A DNA stretch of 64,000 nucleotides from Diogma glabrata (lineage: Eukaryota; Arthropoda; Insecta; Diptera; Cylindrotomidae). The notes below the pieces were generated by a model. The model did no database searches. It saw nothing but the letters and a program-made list of their open reading frames with translations, and was not told where the DNA came from. Positions 22,803-32,662 of the stretch are shown one piece after another (position 1 is the first letter of the stretch; the number at the start of each line of letters is the position of its first letter). A program made the translations under genes and the position numbers. The stretch spans positions 270,439,114-270,503,113 of the forward strand of contig OY856188.1 in assembly GCA_963693315.1 (NCBI GenBank), written 5' to 3'.

Positions 22803-23575
22803 GGTCGCTGATTACGAATCTGCCATTATTTTTCCGATAAATCCTCATGGGGAGCGGGAAATCGGAAAATTCGGTTGATTTTCCGACTTTTTACTGTTTT
22901 TTTTAGCGTTGTCGAATTGAGCTCGAACCTGAAGTTGAATAATAATGTTTCTAATGTAAATAAGTAAAAATCCAGGAAAATTTCGGAAAACTGTGAGAAA
23001 TCTGGTATAGGAGAATTTCAAATTTCGGCGATATGAGCATGATGCAGGTCATTATTTAGGTTTTTCAGGTCGCAGATCATGAATCTGCCATTAGTTTTCC
23101 GGAAAACCCACGTGGGGAGCGAGAAATCGGAAAAATTGGTTAATTTTCGAACTTTTTACTGCCTTTTTTAGCGTTGTCGAATTGAGCTCGAACCTAAAGT
23201 TGTATAATGATGTTTCTAATGTAAATAAGTAAAAATCCAGGAAAATTTCGGAAAACTGTGAGAAATCTGGTATAGGAGAATTTCAAATTTCGACGAAATG
23301 AGCATGATGCAGGTTATTATATAGGTTTTTCAGGTCACTGATCATGAATCTGCTATCAATTTCTCAAAAAATCAACTTAAAAGTGGAAAATCAGAAAATT
23401 TTGTTTATTTACATATTTATTCTATTTTTTTGTCTTTACTGATAATAACGTGCTCCAAATTGCCATCCAGTGTCACGTACAAGTGAAACGAAAAGAATTT
23501 GTGGAAAAAGGCAGAAAAATGTGGAAAATCTAGTATGAAAACTTTTTAAGTTGAAAATATAAAAAAATATAACAA
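22803..23575. repeat. About 265-bp tandem repeat, three units
   Basis: Units open with GGTCGCTGATTACGAATCTG at 22803 and its variants at 23069 and 23333. The first two units are nearly identical over most of their length (AGCGTTGTCGAATTGAGCTC, AGGAAAATTTCGGAAAACTG); the third diverges after about 60 bp. The array lies immediately 3' of the CXC gene (minus strand) at 23583. The opening motif also occurs in the arms of the 20103-21902 element (near 20363 and 20490). Confidence 0.9.
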
Positions 23576-23582
23576 TATTATT

Positions 23583-23897
23583 TTAATAGTATTCATCATC
23601 TGAATCATATGCATTTTCGAGTACAAACTTGACGGGTTGAGTGATCGGTGCATTCTCATCATCATTTTCTTTTTCGATTTTAGTATTCTCTAGCTCGAAT
23701 ATTGGTTCTGTATCATTATCATCCAGTAAGTCGCTTTGTTCGATGTTAGTAAAATTAACAGCCTTACAAAATGAACAACTGGATGTGCAGAATATGATAT
23801 TTTTGCGACATCCACAAGCTTTTCCACATCCACTCTTACATGAACAAACAATAACGTTCAACACCTTTTCTGGAGCAGGTAAGTTGGTCATTCTCAC
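23583..23897 (-). CDS. CXC (Cys8) domain frame of the decayed nuclease gene
   Basis: A 104-codon frame forms the 3' end of the decayed gene. Residues about 12-46 hold the Cys-rich motif CSCKSGCGKACGCRK followed by CTSSCSFC, the spacing of a zinc-binding CXC domain that binds DNA in tesmin and LIN54 proteins. The tail is acidic. The PAPEKVLNVI lead-in is in frame with the Cys motif. The segment before it (LKRVSFQVQPW and GPPSHEMGLEE-like residues) sits in frames at 23836-24018, so another frameshift lies near 23900-24020. It is listed separately because this frame is the cleanest part. Confidence 0.7.
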   Translation of the reverse strand: MRMTNLPAPEKVLNVIVCSCKSGCGKACGCRKNIIFCTSSCSFCKAVNFTNIEQSDLLDDNDTEPIFELENTKIEKENDDENAPITQPVKFVLENAYDSDDEYY

Positions 23898-24279
23898 AGG
23901 ACTCAGTTCGCCAGTAACATTCTTCCAACCCCATTTCGTGGGATGGAGGGCCGGTTGTGTTTGAGCGAAAAATTCGATCCACGATCCACGGTTGGACTTG
24001 AAAAGAGACGCGTTTCAAATGTTCTTTGAGTGCGTCTACAGTTGGTGGTAACGTTGCAAGATTAACGGTTGCTTTTTTTTGGATTTAACTTGACTTGATG
24101 TTTTCTGGTTGAAGAGATAATATCTATATTTTTTGAGTTGTTGATTCGGACTCAACTCTGTATAAGCTCTTGTTGGCTTGCATTTATACAAAGCCAACAA
24201 GCAATGTATTCCTGCATCCAAAGTTTCATCTATATTTGAAATTGGCTGTTTGAGCAGAGAGGCAAATTCGCATAATTGC

Positions 24280-24892
24280 TCACCAGCTAAGTTGTTTTTG
24301 TTGAGTAAATCGAAAAATAACTTTTTTCCTTTTTTGAAAAAGGCTGAAGTATGTATCGCAACCTGTGAAGGCATGTGCAAATATACATGCGATTTCACAT
24401 TTGCAAACTTGCCGTCCAAACTTCGAGTCGAAACATTGTTTTGCGGCTCTGTTCGTTTCACTGCTGCTTTGCGGCTTCAGAAAATAAATTTCTCGACTAT
24501 GCAAGATACCATTTTGGTCGTCATTGACAGCTCCAGCTAAAGCAGTCAAAATTACCAATACGTCAATATCTTCGGACACCACAACCACTGATTTATCGCC
24601 GACATAATTGCTGCGTACAGCTTCTGCAGCGATCGTTCGATCTGCATCGCCAGAACATTTTATTGATGTGAAACTATTGCTTAATAGCGTATTATGTAAC
24701 AAATTGATTAATTTTTTCTTGTTGTTGGTATTTGACAAAAGTTTTTTCGACTGTGATAGGTGTGGTCTCGTTGAAATTATATTCTGCAGACCTAAATTTT
24801 CTTGATCTCCGCTTTCTTTCAGATGATTTGGTTGTAATGTCATCGTAACCATCAAAAACCACTGTTACATCTTTTCCAAAATGACTTTCCAA
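24280..24892 (-). CDS. PIN/XPG-like core of the decayed nuclease gene
   Basis: Two overlapping frames (24692-24892 and 24280-24855) make up this part. The first gives MESHFGKDVTVVFDGYDD and TTKSSERKRRSRK. The second continues with KKLINLLHNTLL, the DAD motif, SEDIDVLVILTALAG and HAFTGCDTYF. In related proteins these acidic residues are thought to form a metal site. A frameshift near 24750-24850 separates the frames. Function beyond a probable nuclease fold cannot be inferred. Confidence 0.65.
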
Positions 24893-25769
24893 GAATCTGT
24901 TATTGACGAAAATTTGTCACCAGTTTTCAATGGAATGTTTTGCAATGGCATTCCTCCATCTACTACAAAGTACGAATTTTCTCGCCTCAGATCAGCATCC
25001 ACTTGAACGAAGAAACTGTACAGATCAGATTTAACATTTTTTCGCATGCCAAACTTGTCGAACAGAGATAATGGGAATGGAGCCAACTCGTAAAATAATA
25101 AATCTACGAATTCTCCCATCAGCTGACAATTGGTTGAAGATGTCATGTACATTGCGCATGCTCGTTGAAAAATCAAATCAGTACTTACATGTACTGTATC
25201 TTTGTCAAAGGTGACAGTTTTGTTTGTCTGATCCAGTGTGACAACTGTGTCGTTTCTTTTTAAAGTTATATCCTTGAAATTTTGACTTTCGATTCGAAGT
25301 AAAGTTGCTAATCCCTTTTCAAATGCATTAAAACATTCGATTTTCTCATCGGCCATCAAACCAGTCGATAAGGAGACAAGTGACAATGACCAATTGACAA
25401 TGACCAATTACACAATGACTAATTGATACCAATTTTATCTTTTTGCTATTTGATACATCCCCAGCGTGATCCAATTTTATCAAAAATTTCCAAAAATGTA
25501 TCACTGAAGCTGGTATCAACTTTTCATTTTCCACATCGTCCATAAATTTGTCACTTGGCGGATAGTTCGCTTTCTCGATAACAACTGATTTTATATCACG
25601 TTTCAAAATTGTCGCCGCACGAGTTTTTCGTCATCTGCAGTACCTCTTAATTTATCTTGAAAACTTTTATCCAGGACATCGTGTAAGGATTCTGTACGCA
25701 AAACGTTCATAGTGTCATTTTTTGCCATTATTTTCATACGCGAGATAAAAACGATTTTCGTTCGTAAAC

Positions 25770-26603
25770 ATGTCTCACTCGACGCTAACGCGTCTTGTGA
25801 ACAAATGTTTACTCACGAAAAAAACAATGTTTTCATCTCTTCGGACTTTATTTCTAAAATCGGACTTTATTTCTAAAAAGATTGATTTTGTACCGACGTC
25901 GGACTGTGAGGCTGTGTGGGTTAAATTTAAAACTTCGTGGAGAAAGTTTGTAATTGAAACTCATTACATTTTCCCCAGTTCTAATTTAGTATTTTATTCT
26001 GAGCACTGTAACATAATAACGTCTATTGTTGAATCTATTGACGATGGTACAATAGTACTTGTGTTCGGCGTTTTTAACTTACCGTATATATCATGGCAAA
26101 TGAACACTAATAGCCTTCTTCCTATTACAAATCTCTCTGCTCTTGAGTCTCACTTTGTAGATTCTTTAGCATCCTTGGACTTGAATCAAATTAACGGTTT
26201 ACTTAATTATCGTGTTCGGTTACTGGATTTGGTTTTTGCATCTGGGAATTTCTTTGAATCATTTTATAATTTAGTAGAATGTCATGAATGTTTGGTTAAA
26301 AACGATGAACATCATAAGTCAATTCTTCTAACAATTGATCTTGGCAATGTTGAATTTGTAAGTAATGTTAAGAGTTCGTATTTAAACTTTAATTTAAATT
26401 TATTTTTTGATGATGTTGATTGGATAGCGTTGTTTGATTTTTGTGACTTGGAATTTGCAGTGGAGAGATTCTCCGAGGTAATAGCTCTAGGTATTGAAAA
26501 ATTCATTCCAATTTATGCAGTGCGTCAAGCGAAAAAAAATCAATGGTCGGATAACCCGCTTCGGCGAGCCGAAAACCGTATGAATCGGTTACGAAAAGAA
26601 TAA
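25770..26603 (+). pseudogene. Non-LTR retrotransposon endonuclease, inactivated
   Basis: A 277-codon frame without an N-terminal catalytic block. From about residue 46 it reads CEAVWVKFKTSW, then LVFGVFNLPYISWQ, RLLDLVFASGN and DEHHKSILLTID. This is the second half of an endonuclease of the Jockey/R1-like type, where GDFNLP..W, LDLVF and SDHHP are expected. The catalytic Asp of GDFN is Val here. A 19-bp tandem duplication (CGGACTTTATTTCTAAAA) near 25841-25879 altered the N-terminal part, so the apparent start codon may not be original. After the TAA, another frame reads NVRRAFKKLQRLKLRKY, which fits the linker to a lost reverse transcriptase. It is divergent to, and only about 40 bp from, the nuclease gene start. 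Confidence 0.82.
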
Positions 26604-26742
26604 ACAACCCGTTTCCACTTATCTAGCTATTGTGCGTTTAGAAATGTTCGTCGTGCGTTTAAAAAATTGCAACGACTTAAGCTTCGTAAATATGTAAGTA
26701 AAATTGAACTATAGGAATAAAGAGCAATCCTAAGAAATTCTA

Positions 26743-27216
26743 GTTAGAATTTTTAATATATATATTGTTTGTGAATGAAAGAGGATAAAAAATTAATTAT
26801 TGATTGTTTTTTTTTCAGCGACAATTTTGTAATGTGAGTGTTTGATAGTTTGAGATCGTAGATTTGATTGTTAGAATTTTTAATATATATTGTTTGTGAA
26901 TGAAAGAGGATAAAAAATTGATTATTGATTGTTGTATTTTTTTTTCAGCGACAATTTTGTAATGTGTGTGTTTGGTATGATAGTTTGAGATCGTAGATTT
27001 GATTGTTAGAATTTTTAATATATATTGTTTGTGAATGCAAGAGGATAAAAAATTGATTATTGATTGTTGTATTTTTTTTCAGCGACAATTTTGTAATGTG
27101 TGTGTTTGGTATGATAGATTGAAATCGTAGATTTGATGGTTAGAATTTTTAATATATATTGTTTGTGAATGAAAGAGGATAAAAAATTGATTATTGATTG
27201 TTGTATTTTTATATAT
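26743..27216. repeat. About 130-bp tandem repeat, four units
   Basis: Units opening with GTTAGAATTTTTAATATAT start at 26743, 26870, 27005 and 27139 (spacing 127, 135 and 134). Each unit carries TTTTTTTTCAGCGACAATTT, whose pyrimidine tract plus CAG resembles a splice acceptor, but there is no coding frame after it. The last unit is truncated at the start of the hairpin element at 27217. Confidence 0.92.
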
Positions 27217-27655
27217 TAGGAGGGTCCGGCGTGCTTCGCTACACTTATAAATAAAGTTTTCGCGTAGACATTTTGTTGACGTAGAAGCAATGATTTCAAA
27301 AAGTGGTTATGAGAAATTCTAGCATATAATTTTTAATTTTTCTTTTTAAATATATGAACGAAAAATAATCAGAACTCTAGCTGATCAGTTCGGATATATG
27401 AAAAATTAGCGATCAAATAAGTTAGAGATCAAATAAGCTTACTTGAAAACTTATTTGATCGCTAATTTTTCATATATCCGAACTGATCAGCTAGAGTTCT
27501 GATTATTTTTCATTCATATATTTAAAAAGAAAAATTAAAAATTATATGTTAGCATTTCTAATTACCACTTTTTGAAATCATTGCTTCTACCCCAACAAAA
27601 TGTCTACGCAAAAACTTTATTTATAAGCGTAGCGAAGCACGCCGGGCACTCCTAG
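27217..27655. mobile_element. Hairpin (fold-back) element, 439 bp
   Basis: Two arms of about 200 bp are almost perfect inverse complements around a short centre near 27425-27450. Ends read TTAGGAGGGTCCGGCGTGC on the left and GCCGGGCACTCCTAG on the right. Arms share GCGTAGCGAAGCACG at the ends and CTGATCAGCTAGAGTTCTGA near the centre. There is no coding capacity and no clear target duplication. The high arm identity suggests a recent insertion or arm homogenisation. Confidence 0.9.
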
Positions 27656-29000
27656 TTAACTTAAATACTTTTTGTATCTAAAATGGGCGTAATATTTTTA
27701 CGATACGATTACACCTGCAATGGAGGAAACAATAAATTTTAAATGTTTCAAACCCTGTTTAACTTTTATGTAATATTCTACCTTACATCGCAAAAACATA
27801 ACAAAAAACCACAACGAAATAAATTTAATCGCTAAACGCCAATAACCAGACAAATAACAACAACAACAACAAAATTTTCTAAAATTCCATAAACAGCAAT
27901 ACAATATTCAAACGATGATTCTACGATACGATTAAATTTTATATTTAAAATCCATTAAACAATAATAATGGTGTAACTTTCTATTCTTGTGGGGGACAGT
28001 TCGAATAGTTAAAACTTAATTTTCGTTTATTTTTCTATTAAATTAATTTTAATTTTTTTTTTTCTTTTCTGAAATGTAGTTATCTAATATTATTATTTCT
28101 TCACCTTTCTGTATATTTAATTAGAATATTTATTTATTTTGGTTTCATTTTCAAAAAAATTATTTTGAAAGGTGATATAAAAAATAAAAAATGACAATGT
28201 TAAATTTAAAATTGAATCTAGGTGATTTTTTTTTTATTCGTTTGATTTGGAAATACAAAAAAAAAAACGTAATAATGATTCCAAATGCAATTCAATTCAA
28301 TGGCTAGAAAATAGAAATATATTTTTTGGCAAAACTTTGAATTCACTTTCTCAATTTTATGATTTGCTTTAATTGATTTGTCGGTTTATATGTAGAGGTG
28401 GCTTTTATGGTGATTAGTGAGTAGTGACCTATTCGACATCAATTTTTTTACAAAGTTTAATTCTAATTAATGACAAATCTGACTGGTTTTATTATGTATC
28501 GATAAAATATTTATGTTAAATTGATCCGAAAATTTATAAAATGTGAAGTAACAACAAACTGTGTTTTATTGCAGAAATGCTTTCTTATATTTCGGTTCGA
28601 ATTTTAACTTCGATAATGAGAAATTGAAAACTTTCATCCTTATTTTGTCTTCTCAAAGCTGAATTACTAATTGGTCTTACTAGACCATTATGGGTTATTT
28701 TCCAGAAATGTTTACTAAATCTCTTGATTTCAATTTGTGTGACTTTGTAGGTTGAGAATATTTTATTCTATAACATCCTAGGTCACGTGTTTTAAATCAT
28801 TATTTAGGTCATCAATTCCTTCCTCATACCAAAAAATAATTTAGCATTGAACAAAAACATTCAATTCATTCAGTTACTAAAGTTGCATTTCACGCAAACT
28901 GCTCTAAATGATATATCATAGATTTAAATAGCATCAATAATGATTCTTACTTTATCTGCCGCCATACAAAACAAGCCGGTGGTGCTAGGTACAAACCATT
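27656..29000. other. AT-rich spacer
   Basis: No gene is recognised. The segment 28574-28662 follows a splice-acceptor-like TTTATTGCAG and is open for 28 codons, but neither the composition nor any motif supports an exon. Confidence 0.4.
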
Positions 29001-29510
29001 GGCTTGGATTCTTGAGCCATGGTCCATAAACCTGGAGCCAGACTTACAAGCAAGGAACTCTTTCTTCTACAGTTTCGAGCTAGTGCAGCACCAACTTTGC
29101 AATCCGAGGAATGCCGTGGTACCCAACGTAATAACTTAAGTCACGTTTTAAACTGAATTCTCGAAGTCCCTTATTTTACCATCAAGCCCAACCTTGCCGT
29201 TATCTTCACCAAGTACCAAGTCATTTGTTATATCAGCAAAGATATTACACAACGTTTCCATGACTGTCCTCAGAAACAGATCAAGTTTTATCGCTATCGG
29301 TGTAGTAGGCCGGATGTCATCTACCGGCAACTTGCCATCCAATGCTTAATTTAGACTCCAGCCTTACAATACGACTAACGGGAGCTATACACCAGTGTCA
29401 GACGTCTACAACGACGCGAATCCTGATGAAAAATATGACTACACAGTTCGGGCTCAAATTTCCTCCACAGGAGGAATAACCACAATTTTAGCTGCTCAAT
29501 TTTAAACAAG
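29001..29510. other. GC-richer segment with possible retroelement RNase H remnant
   Basis: On the minus strand, about 29062-29140 reads LRWVPRHSS followed by GAALARNCRRKSS. This resembles the end of the RNase H domain of non-LTR elements (WVPGHSG...AD.LAR.GS). The frame upstream is interrupted by stops, and the 64-codon minus frame 29148-29342 does not show the rest of RNase H. On the plus strand a 50-codon frame (about 29356-29505) ends in TTILAAQF and has protein-like codon use but no known motif. The whole block is richer in GC than its flanks, so it probably derives from a coding element. Confidence 0.4.
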
Positions 29511-29860
29511 TTCCTATTTATTTTATTTGCATTTTATATGTGTTTTATTTGCACTTTAGTGTGCAAATATAGAGCAAAAAATACAAACAAAATTCAAATA
29601 AAATGCAATTAAAATGCAAATAAATGCACATAATATGCAAAAATTAGTGTAAATAAAATACAAATAAAATACAAACAAAATTTTTAAAAAAATGCAATAA
29701 TTAAAATGGAAAAAAAATTGAATGCAAATAAAGTGCAATTTAAATGGAAATAAAATGCAAATAAAGTGCAACTAAAATACAAATAAAATGCAACTAGAAT
29801 CAAAATAAAGTGCAAATAAAATGCAAATAAAGTGCAAATAAAATTCAAATTCATTCGATT
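29511..29860. repeat. Degenerate (AAATAAAATGCA)n repeat
   Basis: About 300 bp of a roughly 12-bp repeat, AAATAAAATGCA or AAATAAAGTGCA with many variants. The minus-strand 71-aa frame across it is a product of the repeat. Confidence 0.9.
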
Positions 29861-30418
29861 TTGTCAAGTTCGGAAAACCAACTTGAAGTGTTGTTTTTCA
29901 TAGCTACGACAGCTTTGGGTAAAATTGAACCAATTGAAGGTGGGGATATATGCCACCCGAACAACGTTTTATTAATTAAGTGACGTCATTCGTTTAGCTT
30001 TTAGTCTATTTTTGCATAGTTTTGTAAGTTTGCGGATGAAATTTGACACATTGTGAGGAAGGAGAACTTCAAAATTTGCCGCTTTTATAAAAATGTAATT
30101 ACTTAAAAAAGCTCTTACCTCAAATGGAGACGTTGTCTGCGCTAAAGGAGCAGTCCACAACGCATACATGTTTGTGTTGTAAAACATTTCTAAAAAGGCT
30201 TCAAAGACACAAGTTTTTTAATATTTTGCTTATTTTTTTAGATGGGTTTTGCACTGCGCTGAGATTTCAACTCCCTTTCATATTTTTTTATTTATGAGTC
30301 TTAGATTTGTTTAGATTGTCAAGAGAATCAATTACAGATCAAAATATATCTTGCATTTTTTATACAAAAAATAAAAGGCAAAATAAAATGGTACTGTAGT
30401 ATGAGGTTTAGTAGACCG
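29861..30418. other. Spacer
   Basis: Mostly AT-rich. A minus-strand frame at 29972-30187 contains a good splice-donor-like site (ATTTGAG then GTAAGAGC, near 30117-30128), but no family match was recognised for the codons before it. Confidence 0.4.
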
Positions 30419-30750
30419 CCCGACTGGAAATTAGTTCAGGGAACCCGGATTATGATCAGATCCGGATCAGATTTTCCGTAATACGGCCATCTGATCAGTT
30501 CCTGATCAGCGTACAGTACCGTTTCCCTTGATCCGGTTATCTGATCAGTTCCTGATCAGCGTACAGAACCGTTTCCCTTGATCCGGCTATTTGATCAATT
30601 ACTGATCAGCGTGCAGTACTTTATCCATTGATCCGGCTATCTGATCAGTTACTGATCAGCGTGCAGTACTTTATCCGTTGATCCAGTCATACGATCAGTT
30701 TCTGATCGAAAAAACTCATCTTATCCGATGTCCTGAACTGGATAATAATA
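30419..30750 (+). mobile_element. GATCCGG-family element, copy A
   Basis: It begins with CCCGACTGGAAATTAGTTCAG and is built mainly of the 50-bp array at 30493-30720. TCCTGAACT near 30741 is the inverse of part of the start, so the right end may be a truncated inverted repeat. It is related to copies at 2386, 30877 and 38567-38907. Confidence 0.65.
30493..30720. repeat. Exact 50-bp tandem repeat
   Basis: GATCAGTTCCTGATCAGCGT-type units begin at 30493, 30543, 30593, 30643 and 30693, exactly 50 bp apart, with a partial fifth unit. Each unit holds TGATCAG twice plus TTGATCCGG, so the array is dense in GATC palindromes. Confidence 0.97.
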
Positions 30751-30876
30751 CAAAATTTAGTTTTTTACCTGATCCATTCTGTATATAATATATTGCTCAT
30801 TAAACAATAAATTCGTTATTAATGGTATAACTGAATTATTATTTTGATTATATTATCGACGTCATAATAGTACATT

Positions 30877-31489
30877 TACCCGAGCAGAAATTAGTTAGGG
30901 AAAACCTGAATACAGTCAGGTCGTGATCAGGGCCTGGTCAGTCCTACAAGGGCAATTTCTATTAGAGCAAGCTGATGTGGGCCTGTTTAGGGCCTGATTT
31001 AGAATACCCTTTTAGGGTTAACCTTATTTGAATACATCCGGCCCGGATCAGGTTTCTCGTATTTGACCCCTAGCTGAAATTTCAATTGGTTAAAATTCAC
31101 TAGAGTATTATCCATTTTAGAAATATATAGTTAAAATCGTTTCATGTATATTTTAGTTATAGCTTCTCGGCTGAAAGACTATAATAATAGTCATTAAGGT
31201 GGTATGTATGTTTTAATTTTTTCCATTGTAATCGTTTTATTTTAAATTGATTAATTTGTGTATATAATATATAAATATATATCAGGGTCTGGTCCGGATA
31301 TCCCAATCAGGGCCTGATCCGATTATCCCAATCAGGGTCAGATCCGGTAATCCCAATCAGGACCTGATAGGGCAAAAGCGTTACACTCATGATCAGGGCC
31401 CAATCAGGCTGTCCTACCAATGCCTGATCCGGGTTAGGGCAAACCTGATCAGGGCCTTACTTGAGCCCTGACAAATTTCTGCTCGGGTA
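30877..31489. mobile_element. GATCCGG-family element, copy B, with 24-bp inverted ends
   Basis: TACCCGAGCAGAAATTAGT at the left end is mirrored at the right end (31466-31489); 21 of 24 positions match. Internal sequence includes arrays of CCCAATCAGGGCCTGATCC near both ends (30920-31060 and 31280-31450). It shares AAAATTCACTAGAGTAT with copy C. No target duplication was defined and there is no coding frame. Confidence 0.85.
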
Positions 31490-31857
31490 CTTAACTTAAA
31501 ATTTTTTTGTGCAAAAAATTTTCTCATTCTTCACGAATTTTTAATAACTTTTTAAAAAGTTAATTATAATATACTTAACTGTAATAATTAACTGTAGACT
31601 GAATCTATTTAATTGTTTAATATTTTGTACTTATAAGTACAAATTTATTGTAGAATCGAAAACAGCATTGTCAAACTTACAGTTGTGAGGGATCTTGCTT
31701 ATTAACCTTAAAGCATATAATTTAAATTTTTATCTTGCATCTCCTCTTTACTCAAGAATTTCCAGATGTTTTTTGTTAGCAGTAATTTGTGAAATACTTA
31801 TTATGTTGCTCAAAAATTATTCTATTTGAAATATGACAAGTGATCTAAAGCAGGTAT
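31490..31857. other. AT-rich spacer
   Basis: Nothing recognisable apart from AT-rich DNA. Confidence 0.5.
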
Positions 31858-31865
31858 GGGTGAAG
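31858..31865. repeat. hAT target site duplication, left
   Basis: GGGTGAAG, identical to the copy at 36862-36869. Confidence 0.93.
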
Positions 31866-32286
31866 CAGTGGCGTCATTTCATCAAAATCTTGGGGGGGGG
31901 CGAGAATTTAAATGACATAAAAAGATTTTTTTCGTAAAACATAACATACACATTTTTATACACACATATATTTAAAAGCATTTAAATGCATGGACTAAGA
32001 AATAAAAATAAAATGATTTTGAGCTACCTCGGTTTCTCTGCTAGATCTTTGTCTTCTGTTGTTGTTTCATTGAAGCGAATGTCGCAAAGTTCTGCAAAAT
32101 CCCTTCATTTGTTTAAAAATAATTTTAAATTTAGTATCATCTCTGCATTGTTTAAGCATCAAGAAAGTAGTTTTAATTAATGCGCTAGTTCTAGAAATTA
32201 TTATATCTTTGCTTTGTAACTGTTCAGAGAGTGAATTTGTAAACGACAGCAGATCGGGCAGCATAAAAAAAGGATGGTTTTTCTAT

Positions 32287-32374
32287 ACGATCCCAGGCAT
32301 CCCGGGATTTAAAATTTATGAGTCACGTAGTCGCAGGATCCATAAAACACCACGGGATTGCAATCCCTACGTGA
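32287..32374 (-). repeat. Small GGGATTGCAATCCC palindromic repeat, copy 1
   Basis: The segment contains CATCCCGGGATT and CACGGGATTGCAATCCCTA. The same two blocks occur in the same order, inverted, at 46603-46690. It is bounded by GAGTCACGTAG and its inverse complement, giving an outer hairpin. Confidence 0.7.
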
Positions 32375-32662
32375 CTCCTCTTATGTCGAATCGTTTTTTG
32401 TTTGTTTGTTTGTTTTCCTTTCACTGTCTCAGAGAGAAAGAGTTATGTCTACCCTAAACTGACCAGAGCCAAATCGTTAAAATGTGGGACAAAATGCAAA
32501 CATTCTTCCAAATACTAGCTAATTAGAATTTCTATTGCGAGAAAGTGGGACGGTGAAAACGTGCTAACTAGATTGTGCATAAATTTACTATTTAATGCTT
32601 TCCTTTACTATTTGTTTACTATTTAGTTCTACAAAAAATTCTTTTATTTTAATTGGACATTT

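Larger units (their letters stand above)
23583..25728 (-). pseudogene. PIN/XPG-like nuclease with C-terminal CXC domain, decayed
   Basis: Reading leftward from ATG at 25728, several frames join into one protein of roughly 700 residues. The first frame stops near 25610 and the next (RAATILKRDIKSVV) overlaps it, so there is a frameshift. A second disruption lies near 25380-25430, where GACAATGACCAATT is duplicated locally. The middle part has VVFDGY, GDADRTIAAEA, VVVVSEDIDVLVIL and GCDTYF, spaced like the acidic residues of PIN/XPG-type nucleases. The C-terminus has VCSCKSGCGKACGCRKN and then CTSSCSFC, eight cysteines as in tesmin/TSO1 CXC domains, and ends in acidic DSDDEYY. I recall similar proteins being widespread in arthropods. 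A Cys8 finger with an XPG-like nuclease is reported for Academ-type transposons; linking this gene to them is inference. Confidence 0.8.

Noticed and set aside
23641..23964. A 107-aa plus-strand frame
   Set aside because: Shadow of the CXC-domain coding sequence on the minus strand.
24178..24540. A 120-aa plus-strand frame opposite the nuclease gene
   Set aside because: Shadow of the minus-strand coding sequence.
26811..27090. CRISPR-like array
   Set aside because: Units are about 130 bp with no short repeat-spacer structure; it is a eukaryotic tandem repeat.
28560..28662. An exon after TTTATTGCAG
   Set aside because: The 28-codon open stretch is AT-biased like the flanks and has no motif.
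30493..30720. CRISPR-like array with 50-bp period
   Set aside because: The whole unit is repeated, with no unique spacers.
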